Below, in pieces: positions 15,206 to 21,958 of a DNA stretch of 21,958 bases. The stretch spans positions 1 through 21,958 of the forward strand of contig DDPD01000079.1 of NCBI GenBank assembly GCA_002342025.1, written 5' to 3'. This stretch comes from Moraxellaceae bacterium UBA2477 (GTDB lineage: Bacteria; Pseudomonadota; Gammaproteobacteria; Pseudomonadales; Moraxellaceae). How positions within the stretch are numbered: the first letter of the stretch is position 1; the number at the start of each line of letters is the position of its first letter. The notes under the pieces are model-generated. The model did not search any database, had not been told where the DNA came from, and was given only the letters and a program-made list of their open reading frames with translations. Position numbers and translations under genes: made by a program.

Positions 15206-15231
15206 AACGTTCAGCGGACTTATTAAAGCGC

Positions 15232-16446
15232 TTAGAACTTCTGCGTGAACTGCAGGCCATACACGCTGGCGCGGTTGTGGAAATCGGCATTGTAGCCTGC
15301 TGCAGTTTGGCGTACTTCAGCCTTTTCTTCGTCTAAGTATGTATAAGAAGCATCAATCGATTGTGTAGGGTTAATTTTGTAGCCAACACCTAAACTGGCT
15401 ACACGACGATCACCGCTGGGTAAGCGAACGGAGCGATCAGCTGGCGCAACTGGGGTGTTATCGTAAGCCAAGCCTGCGCGTAGATCGATTTTCTCACAAT
15501 GAGAATACGTCACTCCCACTGCGTAACCTACGGAGTCTTTCCAATGGAACTCTTCCGCAGGTAGCGGTAGGGCAGGGCTGGTAGTAATCAATAGGTCTTG
15601 TAATCGACTCCAACGAGTCCAAGTTGCGCCTGCGTGGGCCTTGAGCTTTGAGCTCACTTGATGGCTTGCAGATAACTCAACGCTTTCTGGTGTACTTAAG
15701 CTTGTTGAAGCGTTACGCGAGCCGATTGTACTACTCGTGAATTTCCCATCATCAATTTTGTACTTAACTTTGGATCGGTAAACAATGGCTATTTGATTGG
15801 ATGGCGAAGGCGAGAAATGAGCGCCGATATTAAAGCCGTAGCCTAAATCGTCACCCTCAACTTCCACATTACCCAGCGCTCCAGCTCCACCAGGGAGGCC
15901 TGTGGTGTTTTTGCTTAAATATGCTTCAACTTTGTTGATAGTCGGGCCAAAACCTACACTAACTTTATCATTCAATTTGTAGCTTACGGCCGGCTGAATG
16001 GTGGTGACTTTGACAGAGCTCTTGTCGCCCAAATAGCGAGCAGCATAAGTATCTTCATGATTGGTTTTCAGGCCAAAGCTACCGTAAGCAGCAACGCCCC
16101 AAGCCCAGCCACCTTTATCACCTGAGGTGAAGTAGCCGGAGGGAATAAAGGTGTGCGGCACAATATCGCCTTCGTTTGTGCCACCTGGCAGTCCGCCGAC
16201 AGCATTCTTGATCTTCGTCTGCGCATCAATAAAAGCGACTGCTTGCGTGAACTGTGCCTGTTTTAGTTGATGCATCGCGGCTGGGTTATTGAAAACGACA
16301 GAAGCATCTTGCGCATTCGAGGCACGGCCCGCATTAGCAGTGCCCATGGCGGAAACGCTTTGTTCGGAAAGTGAGAAGCCACCGGCTAGTGCGCTTCCTG
16401 CAACGCTGGCGGAAAAAATAGCGAGAGCTAGTTGGTTGATTTTCAT
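15232..16446 (-). CDS. fadL: FadL/OmpP1/TodX-family long-chain fatty acid outer-membrane transporter
   Basis: A 404-residue outer-membrane protein that lets long-chain fatty acids or other hydrophobic compounds into the cell by lateral diffusion from the barrel wall. A signal peptide ends at GSALA (residue 21). The mature N-terminal hatch GGFSLSEQSVSAMGTANAGR and the following VVFNNPAAM are the FadL signature. The barrel ends in YGLQFTQKF, a terminal phenylalanine. E. coli FadL is a little longer (446). GAGAGGGA lies 5 bases before the start. The acyl-CoA ligase encoded next on the same strand would trap incoming fatty acid as CoA ester, as FadD does in E. coli. Aromatic hydrocarbon import (TodX/XylN branch) cannot be excluded. 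Confidence 0.93.
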   Translation of the reverse strand: MKINQLALAIFSASVAGSALAGGFSLSEQSVSAMGTANAGRASNAQDASVVFNNPAAMHQLKQAQFTQAVAFIDAQTKIKNAVGGLPGGTNEGDIVPHTFIPSGYFTSGDKGGWAWGVAAYGSFGLKTNHEDTYAARYLGDKSSVKVTTIQPAVSYKLNDKVSVGFGPTINKVEAYLSKNTTGLPGGAGALGNVEVEGDDLGYGFNIGAHFSPSPSNQIAIVYRSKVKYKIDDGKFTSSTIGSRNASTSLSTPESVELSASHQVSSKLKAHAGATWTRWSRLQDLLITTSPALPLPAEEFHWKDSVGYAVGVTYSHCEKIDLRAGLAYDNTPVAPADRSVRLPSGDRRVASLGVGYKINPTQSIDASYTYLDEEKAEVRQTAAGYNADFHNRASVYGLQFTQKF

Positions 16447-16532
16447 GGTATTCCCTCTCTTTTAGTGATGTGCGTAGCCTATTGATACAAAGCGGCGCAC
16501 TCGAGGGAAGTTGTATAACGTTTTGTTTATGA

Positions 16533-16562
16533 ATTGTGTCTATCCAGACAGTTGGCTGTCAA
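16533..16562 (-). promoter_or_regulatory. Sigma-70 promoter of fadL with overlapping inverted repeat
   Basis: On the minus strand a perfect TTGACA (16562-16557) is followed after 18 bases by CACAAT (16538-16533). A perfect inverted repeat, GACAG and CTGTC with a 4-base spacer (16547-16560), overlaps the -35 element, a position typical of a repressor site. It does not match the E. coli FadR or Pseudomonas PsrA operators that I know. Confidence 0.5.
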
Positions 16563-16581
16563 AAATGACGAACGGCAAGGT

Positions 16582-17859
16582 TTATCTTATGCGCTGCTGC
16601 AGACGAGGCACTATCCAAGCGAACAGGATCAGCGCAGGTATGACGGCAACCGTGGAGAAAATAAAGAAGCCGCTATAGCCCATGTCGGCCACCATAAAGC
16701 CTGAGAAACCACCGACTAATTTGCCCGGTAGCGTGACTAACGAGCTGAAAAGGGCATATTGAGTTGCGGTGTAATGTTGGTTGACCAAGCTAGAAAGCCA
16801 CGCCACTGCCGCGGCACCCAAGAAGCCTCCGGACAGATTTTCGCCGCCAATCACCGCAACAAAGACATTCACGTTGGCAGGGTACTGGGAGAGTAATAAG
16901 TACAGCAGATTACTGATCGCGCCCAATAGCATGGCGACTAGCAAAGTCCTGTGCACGCCCCAGCGAACCACCACGGCGCCCCCCAGAAATGCGCCGGCAA
17001 TGCCTACCCACACGCCAAACAATTTCGACACGGCCGCAATTTGCGTTTTGCTGAAGCCACAGTCTAAGTAGAAAGGTAGTGCCATGACGCCGAGCATTTG
17101 ATCGGAGATTTTGAACAGGCCAATAAAGAGCAGCAAGGCTAAGCCTAGGCCGCCGGCATATCGCGAAAAGAAGTCCTTGAAGGGGCCAACGACGCTGTGT
17201 GCGAGCGCAGGCCAAAAGGCCTCATGGCTTGCAATCACTGCTGGGCGTTCAGGCTCGCGTGCCCAGAGCGTGACACAGAGGACGAGCGCCACGATCGCTG
17301 CCATGAGTTGATAAATAAGCGCCCAGGGCAGGTGGTCCGCTAACAGCAAAGCTAATGCGCCCGATACAAGTAGAGCTAAACGGTATCCTAGGGTATAGGT
17401 CGCGGCGAGGGCGCCTTGTTGTTCGGCAGGGGCGATTTCAATGCGATAGGCATCAACCACAACATCTTGTGTGGCGCCAGCAAATCCGGCTACTACCGTA
17501 ATCATGACGAAGCTGCTGAGCGAGCCCATCGGCGTCACCATACTCATGGCGAGCAGGCTTAGGGCGAGCAACAACTGCGCCGCAAATAACCAACTACGAC
17601 GCTGGCCAAGGCGGCCTATGAATGGGAGACGAAAGCGATCCACCAAGGGTGCCCATACAAACTTAAAAGCATAGGCCAGACCGGCCAAGCTGATGAGGCC
17701 GATGTCTTCTAATGAAACGCCACTTTCCTTTAGCCACACCGAAAGCGTGCCGCCGACAAGCAGGAATGGGAGCCCGGATGCGAACCCAAACAAAAATAAG
17801 GTCAGTGCGGCAGGCTGGGTGAATGCGTGAAAAAATGAGGTGGAACGGGCGGCGGACAT
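16582..17859 (-). CDS. ampG: AmpG-like muropeptide permease (MFS)
   Basis: A 425-residue major-facilitator protein with about twelve membrane helices. AmpG-type signatures are FLFGFASGLPFLLVGGTLSVWL (first helix), FVWAPLVDRF, GQRRSWLF, GATQDVVVDAYRIEI, FIGLFKISDQMLG and QYALFSSLVTLPGK. AmpG imports GlcNAc-anhydro-MurNAc peptides from the periplasm for recycling, and in many Gammaproteobacteria it influences beta-lactamase induction. E. coli AmpG (491 residues) and the longer Pseudomonas forms have extra helices; this shorter version may lack them. GAGAAG sits 5 bases before the ATG. It is transcribed away from groES, and no recycling enzyme gene such as ampD or nagZ is next to it. Confidence 0.9.
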   Translation of the reverse strand: MSAARSTSFFHAFTQPAALTLFLFGFASGLPFLLVGGTLSVWLKESGVSLEDIGLISLAGLAYAFKFVWAPLVDRFRLPFIGRLGQRRSWLFAAQLLLALSLLAMSMVTPMGSLSSFVMITVVAGFAGATQDVVVDAYRIEIAPAEQQGALAATYTLGYRLALLVSGALALLLADHLPWALIYQLMAAIVALVLCVTLWAREPERPAVIASHEAFWPALAHSVVGPFKDFFSRYAGGLGLALLLFIGLFKISDQMLGVMALPFYLDCGFSKTQIAAVSKLFGVWVGIAGAFLGGAVVVRWGVHRTLLVAMLLGAISNLLYLLLSQYPANVNVFVAVIGGENLSGGFLGAAAVAWLSSLVNQHYTATQYALFSSLVTLPGKLVGGFSGFMVADMGYSGFFIFSTVAVIPALILFAWIVPRLQQRIR

Positions 17860-17952
17860 GGCGACTTCTCTGATCGGCTGACGCTACTCTAGCGAGTCCG
17901 CCGGTCAACAGCGACCCTATCGGTCGCGACATTTCATTTTTTTATCGATTTG

Positions 17953-17983
17953 CCCTTGAAGGGCGGTATTCCATCCCCCATTA
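17953..17983 (+). promoter_or_regulatory. Sigma-32 heat-shock promoter of groESL
   Basis: CCCTTGAA (17953-17960) and CCCCATTA (17976-17983), 15 bases apart, match the sigma-32 consensus and closely resemble the E. coli groE promoter. The groES start is about 60 bases downstream. No CIRCE element (TTAGCACTC with its inverted copy) is present, so HrcA control is not indicated. Confidence 0.93.
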
Positions 17984-18045
17984 GTGATGACAAGTCGGTG
18001 CATTAAGCCGACACCCCTTTTTTGCAACAAACCTAGGAGGTTCAG

Positions 18046-18336
18046 ATGAAAATTCGTCCTTTGCACGATCGCGTAGTCATTCGTCGCGTTGAAGAAGAAA
18101 CCAAGACGGCTGGCGGTATTTTGTTGCCGGGTTCGGCCGCTGAAAAGCCATCGCAAGGAGTGGTTGTTGCGGTAGGCAACGGCATTATCAAAGAAAGCGG
18201 TGATGTTCGCCCGTTAGACGTGAAAGTGGGCGACAAAGTTCTGTTCGGTCAGTATGCCGGCAGCACCGTTAAGGTCGACGGCGAAGAGCTGTTGATGATG
18301 AAAGAATCCGAAATTTTCGCGGTACTCGAAGCCTGA
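18046..18336 (+). CDS. groES: Co-chaperonin GroES
   Basis: A 96-residue co-chaperonin, the normal length. It begins MKIRPLHDRVVIRRVEEE, contains the mobile-loop region ETKTAGGILLPGSAAEKP (about 18-35), then QGVVVAVGNG, VKVGDKVLFGQYAG and VKVDGEELLMMKESEIFAVLE. Seven copies cap the GroEL ring and drive release of folded substrate. A strong AGGAGG ribosome binding site precedes the ATG. Transcribed from the sigma-32-type promoter, with groEL 63 bases downstream. Confidence 0.99.
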   Translation: MKIRPLHDRVVIRRVEEETKTAGGILLPGSAAEKPSQGVVVAVGNGIIKESGDVRPLDVKVGDKVLFGQYAGSTVKVDGEELLMMKESEIFAVLEA

Positions 18337-18349
18337 GTGTCGCCGGTGG

Positions 18350-18364
18350 GCAGGCAAAGCCTGC
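18350..18364 (+). repeat. Intercistronic hairpin between groES and groEL
   Basis: GCAGGC and GCCTGC pair perfectly around an AAA loop. No T-run follows, so it is not a terminator. It may affect mRNA stability or the GroES:GroEL ratio; this is inference. Confidence 0.5.
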
Positions 18365-18399
18365 TCGTGTTGAATGAAACTTATTAGAGGAAAAAGAAA

Positions 18400-20034
18400 A
18401 TGGCTGCTAAAGAAGTAAAGTTTGGCGATAGCGCCCGTGCTCGCATGATTGTTGGTGTAAACATCCTGGCCGACGCCGTGAAAGTAACCCTCGGCCCTAA
18501 AGGCCGCAATGTGGTGATTGATAAGTCCTTTGGTGCGCCGCACATCACCAAAGACGGCGTGTCCGTGGCCAAAGAAATCGAATTGAAAGACAAGTTCGAA
18601 AACATGGGCGCTCAGCTGGTTAAGGAAGTGGCTTCCAAGACGGCCGAAATTGCCGGTGATGGCACTACCACGGCAACCGTGTTGGCTCAGGCTATCCTCA
18701 ACGAAGGCATGAAGGCTGTTGCAGCCGGCATGAACCCGATGGACCTGAAGCGCGGTATCGACAAGGCCGTTCGCGTGGCCGTGGCCGAGATCAAGAAGAA
18801 CTCGCAGCCCTGCACCGACACCAAGGCCATTGCTCAGGTCGGCTCCATTTCCGCCAATTCCGACACGACTATTGGCAACTTGATTGCTGAGGCCATGGAA
18901 AAAGTCGGCAAAGAAGGCGTGATCACGGTGGAAGAAGGTTCGGGCTTTGAAGACAGCCTCGACACCGTGGAAGGCATGCAGTTCGATCGTGGCTACATCA
19001 GCCCTTACTTCGCCAACAAGCAAGACACCATGACCGCTGAGCTGGACAATCCGTTCATTCTGCTCGTGGACAAGAAAATCTCCAACATTCGCGAACTGAT
19101 TCCGGTGCTGGAAGGCGTGGCAAAGTCGGGCAAGCCGTTGCTGCTGATCGCGGAAGACGTTGAAGGCGAAGCACTGGCGACACTCGTGGTTAACACCATG
19201 CGCGGCATCGTAAAAGTGTGTGCCGTGAAGGCGCCAGGCTTTGGTGATCGTCGTAAGGCCATGCTGCAAGACATCGCTATCCTGACCGGTGCAACCGTCA
19301 TTTCTGAGGAAGTCGGTCTGAGCTTGGAAAACGCTACCCTGAACGATCTGGGCCATGCCAAGAAAGTCATCGTATCGAAAGAAAACACCACTGTTATCGA
19401 TGGCTCCGGCCAGTCGGATGAAATCGATGCCCGTGTGAAGCAAATTCGCATGCAGATCGAAGAAGCCACATCGGACTACGACAAAGAAAAACTGCAGGAG
19501 CGCGTTGCTAAGCTTGCTGGCGGCGTTGCCGTGATTAAGGTTGGCGCAGCCACCGAAATCGAAATGAAAGAAAAGAAAGACCGCGTAGACGACGCCCTGC
19601 ACGCCACACGTGCAGCGGTTGAGGAAGGCGTGGTTGCGGGTGGTGGTGTTGCCTTGGTTCGCGCGGTGAAAGCCTTGGAAACCCTCAAGGGCGATAACGA
19701 TGACCAAACTGCCGGTATCAACATCCTACGTCGCGCCATGGAAGCCCCACTGCGCCAGATCGTGACCAATGCCGGTGAAGAAGCGTCGGTGGTCTTGAAC
19801 AAGGTCAAAGAAGGCTCGGGTAACTTCGGTTACAACGCCGCATCGGGTGAATATGGCGACATGCTGGCCATGGGTATCTTGGATCCAACCAAGGTATCGC
19901 GTTCGGCACTGGAGCACGCCGCTTCGGTTGCTGCGCTGATGCTGACCACTGAATGCATGATCACAGATGCACCGGAAGACAAGGGTTCAGCCCCGTCAAT
20001 GCCGGACATGGGTGGCATGGGCGGCATGATGTAA
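18400..20034 (+). CDS. groEL: Chaperonin GroEL (60 kDa)
   Basis: A 544-residue group I chaperonin that folds proteins in a double seven-membered ring with ATP and GroES. The sequence is highly typical: MAAKEVKFGDSARARMIVGV, the ATP-site VTLGPKGRNVV and GDGTTTATVLAQ, the apical YISPYFANKQ, KAPGFGDRRKAML, and the flexible GGMGGMM tail. Catalytic aspartates (GDGTTT and the conserved GILDPTKV) are present. AGAGGA precedes the ATG. It is the second gene of the heat-shock operon and ends at a strong terminator. No second copy is in the window. Confidence 0.99.
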   Translation: MAAKEVKFGDSARARMIVGVNILADAVKVTLGPKGRNVVIDKSFGAPHITKDGVSVAKEIELKDKFENMGAQLVKEVASKTAEIAGDGTTTATVLAQAILNEGMKAVAAGMNPMDLKRGIDKAVRVAVAEIKKNSQPCTDTKAIAQVGSISANSDTTIGNLIAEAMEKVGKEGVITVEEGSGFEDSLDTVEGMQFDRGYISPYFANKQDTMTAELDNPFILLVDKKISNIRELIPVLEGVAKSGKPLLLIAEDVEGEALATLVVNTMRGIVKVCAVKAPGFGDRRKAMLQDIAILTGATVISEEVGLSLENATLNDLGHAKKVIVSKENTTVIDGSGQSDEIDARVKQIRMQIEEATSDYDKEKLQERVAKLAGGVAVIKVGAATEIEMKEKKDRVDDALHATRAAVEEGVVAGGGVALVRAVKALETLKGDNDDQTAGINILRRAMEAPLRQIVTNAGEEASVVLNKVKEGSGNFGYNAASGEYGDMLAMGILDPTKVSRSALEHAASVAALMLTTECMITDAPEDKGSAPSMPDMGGMGGMM

Positions 20035-20050
20035 CAACGCGTTAGCGTTA

Positions 20051-20080
20051 AAAAGCCCGGATTCGTTCCGGGCTTTTTTT
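20051..20080 (+). terminator. Rho-independent terminator of groESL
   Basis: AAAAGCCCGG (20051-20060) pairs perfectly with CCGGGCTTTT (20068-20077) around a 7-base loop, followed by further T residues. It lies 17 bases after the groEL stop. Confidence 0.95.
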
Positions 20081-20223
20081 ATGGGCATTCAAATGAGTCA
20101 TGCAGGCGAGTGAGCCGCACAAGGCATTAGCCGTAATGACTGCTGTTGTGGTCATCTCAGCGTACCCCGCGAGCGCGTATTCGTTTACTGTTTGTCCTAT
20201 CTTTGCTCAAAGGGAATTTTATC

Positions 20224-20925
20224 GTGTCGTTAACTCCTCCGTTTATTGCTTGCCGTATTTCTGGCTCATTACCCGATGCCGTGGCCTCACTCGATAACGC
20301 CTTGCAGCAACGCGTGAAAGAGTCGCAGGCGGAACTGGCTGGCAAGCTCATCACCGAAGCATCTTGCGATTTGATTGATGCTTTCTTTGGTCAGCTCATG
20401 CTCTCGCTGCAAGCCAAAGACCCCGGTTCGCCGGTGTTCCGTGAGGCAGTGGCGGTGGTCGAAGACATTAAGGGTAAGCTGCGTCATTACTTGGGTTGGG
20501 TTACTGGCTTCTTCAGCAATGAGCGTCTGGCTCCCGTGGTGTCGCATTATCGCTCGCTGATGACACCGCTGCCGGTGGAGGGTGTGCCGCTGGCGCATCT
20601 GGCCTTCAGCATCAGCCCCGGTTTGGCGGCTGAGGCGAAGGCCTCGTTGGATGCTCTGCGTGATGGTTCGGCACCGGATGCCAAGGCCGGCATCGAGATT
20701 TTGATCCGTGTGATTGATGAGGCGCTGGAGCCGTTGCTCTATGTGCCAAAGCAGCGCATGAAGTTCAACTTCGTGGTAGACAAGACCCTAAATGGGGTTA
20801 TTTCTGTGACCTTGGCGCTGTCGAATCGTAGCCTTCGCAAGCTCGGTCAGTTCCTACCGCGACCCATGTTCGTGCCGGTCGCGGATCATCTGGAAAGCTT
20901 CTTGTTTCGTGAGATGCCGCGTTAA
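20224..20925 (+). CDS. Hypothetical cytoplasmic protein between groEL and leuA
   Basis: A 233-residue protein I cannot assign. The frame is open from an ATG at 20146, but a GTG at 20224 is preferred because AAAGGGA lies 8 bases before it and the upstream residues (basic, no domain) look untranslated. The protein seems mostly helical, with no signal peptide or sure membrane segment. Residues 36-105 form a helical region (ELAGKLITEASCDLIDAFFGQ, then KGKLRHYLGWVTGFFSNERL). Residues 170-215 hold a basic, hydrophobic stretch containing YVPKQRMKFNFVVDKTLNGV and SLRKLGQFLPRPM. It is separated from groEL by a terminator, so it is not part of the chaperonin operon, and it lies 80 bases before leuA on the same strand. 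Confidence 0.72.
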   Translation: MSLTPPFIACRISGSLPDAVASLDNALQQRVKESQAELAGKLITEASCDLIDAFFGQLMLSLQAKDPGSPVFREAVAVVEDIKGKLRHYLGWVTGFFSNERLAPVVSHYRSLMTPLPVEGVPLAHLAFSISPGLAAEAKASLDALRDGSAPDAKAGIEILIRVIDEALEPLLYVPKQRMKFNFVVDKTLNGVISVTLALSNRSLRKLGQFLPRPMFVPVADHLESFLFREMPR

Positions 20926-21005
20926 GCGCTGGCCGAGCAAGGCTAAACTGGCGAATAATAGACAGCAGTAGCCTTTGGGTATCACACGAATCAGGACGCC
21001 GTGAA

Positions 21006-21958
21006 ATGAGCAAAGATCAGCTAATTATTTTTGATACCACCCTGCGTGATGGCGAGCAAAGCCCCGGCGCTTCGATGACTTTGGAAGAGAAAGTGCGCAT
21101 CGGCAAAGCATTGGAGCGCATGCGTGTGGATGTCATTGAGGCGGGCTTTGCGGTGGCCTCACAGGGCGATTTTGAGGCAGTGCGCGCGGTCGCAGCGGCG
21201 GTAAAAGATTCGCGAATTTGTTCGCTGTCTCGTGCTCGTGCTGAGGATATTGACCGAGCTGCCGAGGCGCTAAAGCCGGCCAATGCTGCCCGCATCCATA
21301 CGTTTATCGCTACGTCACCGATTCACATGAAGTACAAGCTGCGTCTGGAGCCAGACGCGGTGGTGGAAAATGCCGTGCGTGCGGTGAAGTACGCGCGCAA
21401 TCTGGTCGATGATGTGGAGTTCTCTTGCGAGGACGCCGGACGATCGGAAGTGAATTTTCTCTGCCGTATTATTGAGGCAGCGATTGATGCCGGTGCCAGT
21501 ACCATCAACATCCCAGACACGGTCGGTTATGCCATTCCAGGTCAGTACGGCGACCTTATTGGGCAGCTACTAACGCGCATTCCGAATGCGCACAAAGCGA
21601 TTTTCTCCGTGCATTGCCATAACGACCTGGGTTTAGCGGTGGCTAACTCGCTGGCCGCCGTCCTGCAGGGGGCGCGCCAAGTGGAGTGCACCATCAATGG
21701 TCTTGGTGAGCGTGCCGGTAATGCCGCGTTGGAAGAAATTGTGATGGCGGTGAATACCCGCGCGGATTTATTCCCGGTCAGCACACGCATTTGGACGCCT
21801 GAAATTGTGCCGGCCTCTCGTCTGGTGTCGTCCATTACCGGCTTTCCGGTGCAGCCGAACAAAGCCATTGTCGGGGCAAATGCCTTTGCGCACGAATCAG
21901 GCATTCATCAGGATGGTGTGCTCAAGCATCGTGAAACTTACGAAATCATGCGCGCCGA
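21006..21958 (+). CDS. leuA: 2-isopropylmalate synthase (partial, runs off the window)
   Basis: The first 317 codons of LeuA, which condenses acetyl-CoA with 2-oxoisovalerate to 2-isopropylmalate, committing carbon to leucine. No stop occurs before the window ends. The catalytic TIM barrel is clear: IFDTTLRDGEQSPGASMT (residues 8-25), VEFSCEDAGRSE, INIPDTVGY, the metal-binding SVHCHNDLGLAVANS with H203 and H205, GLGERAGNAALEE, and GANAFAHESGIHQDGVLK. The C-terminal regulatory domain for leucine feedback is outside the window. The spelling fits the roughly 515-residue LeuA class and not the longer class. AGGA lies about 10 bases before the ATG. Homocitrate and citramalate synthases share the fold, but the closeness to E. 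coli LeuA makes them unlikely. I see no leucine-rich leader peptide in the 80 bases upstream. Confidence 0.94.
   Translation, partial: MSKDQLIIFDTTLRDGEQSPGASMTLEEKVRIGKALERMRVDVIEAGFAVASQGDFEAVRAVAAAVKDSRICSLSRARAEDIDRAAEALKPANAARIHTFIATSPIHMKYKLRLEPDAVVENAVRAVKYARNLVDDVEFSCEDAGRSEVNFLCRIIEAAIDAGASTINIPDTVGYAIPGQYGDLIGQLLTRIPNAHKAIFSVHCHNDLGLAVANSLAAVLQGARQVECTINGLGERAGNAALEEIVMAVNTRADLFPVSTRIWTPEIVPASRLVSSITGFPVQPNKAIVGANAFAHESGIHQDGVLKHRETYEIMRA

Noticed and set aside
15142..15336. Small plus-strand frame beginning MTEQSAKLALSKK with AAGGA 5 bases upstream.
   Set aside because: The perfect 14-bp terminator lies inside it and its second half is antisense to fadL; most likely chance.
17911..17927. 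Hairpin GCGACC/GGTCGC before groES as a terminator or CIRCE element.
   Set aside because: The T-rich stretch is not adjacent to the stem, and the sequence does not match CIRCE; possibly a minor leader structure of the divergent ampG gene.
18214..19707. 497-codon open frame antisense to groES-groEL.
   Set aside because: A shadow of strongly biased groEL codons; histidine- and phenylalanine-rich low-complexity composition, no ribosome binding site, and the groEL protein is unmistakable.
20926..21005. Possible leucine attenuator before leuA.
   Set aside because: No leader frame with consecutive leucine codons and no terminator hairpin is visible in these 80 bases.

Overview
The window reads as ordinary, densely coded chromosome of a heterotrophic Gammaproteobacterium. 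GroES/GroEL, PdxH, BtuB, FadL, AmpG and LeuA all look gammaproteobacterial, and the heat-shock promoter before groES is nearly the E. coli groE promoter. The exact genus cannot be read from this segment. I see no insertion sequence, phage gene, tRNA, rRNA or CRISPR array, and no frameshifted genes.

Layout. (1) 1-3304: the first codons of a divergent exported protein; a Nif3/YbgI metal protein; then, on the minus strand, pdxH translationally coupled to an uncharacterised helical protein; and, divergent from that across a palindrome-rich intergenic region, an exported NlpC/P60 peptidase. (2) 3312-5982, minus strand: a vitamin B12 unit made of a cobalamin riboswitch, a btuB-type TonB-dependent receptor and a PduO-type cobalamin adenosyltransferase. 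(3) 6210-12944, plus strand: a tight four-gene operon of a DUF1302 outer-membrane barrel, a DUF1329 periplasmic protein, a YCF48-like beta-propeller and an RND/MMPL transporter, closed by a strong bidirectional terminator. (4) 13039-16446, minus strand: a minimal RlpA-like protein, a medium/long-chain acyl-CoA ligase and a FadL fatty-acid porin. (5) 16582-20034: an AmpG-like permease, divergent from the sigma-32-type groES-groEL operon. (6) 20224-21958: an uncharacterised 233-residue protein and the first 317 codons of leuA, which runs off the end.

How the genes fit together. The B12 unit imports cobalamin and converts it to the adenosyl form; the riboswitch should shut both genes down when B12 is plentiful. 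FadL and the acyl-CoA ligase bring in and activate exogenous fatty acids. The DUF1302-DUF1329-YCF48-RND operon supplies a component in every envelope compartment (inner-membrane pump, periplasmic factors, outer-membrane barrel) and is the best candidate here for a poorly described system: a trans-envelope route for a hydrophobic molecule. NlpC/P60, RlpA and AmpG are peptidoglycan-related but are not in one operon.

The only stretch longer than 300 bases without a gene is 5699-6209. It holds the riboswitch, its platform, the btuB promoter and the upstream region of the DUF1302 operon.
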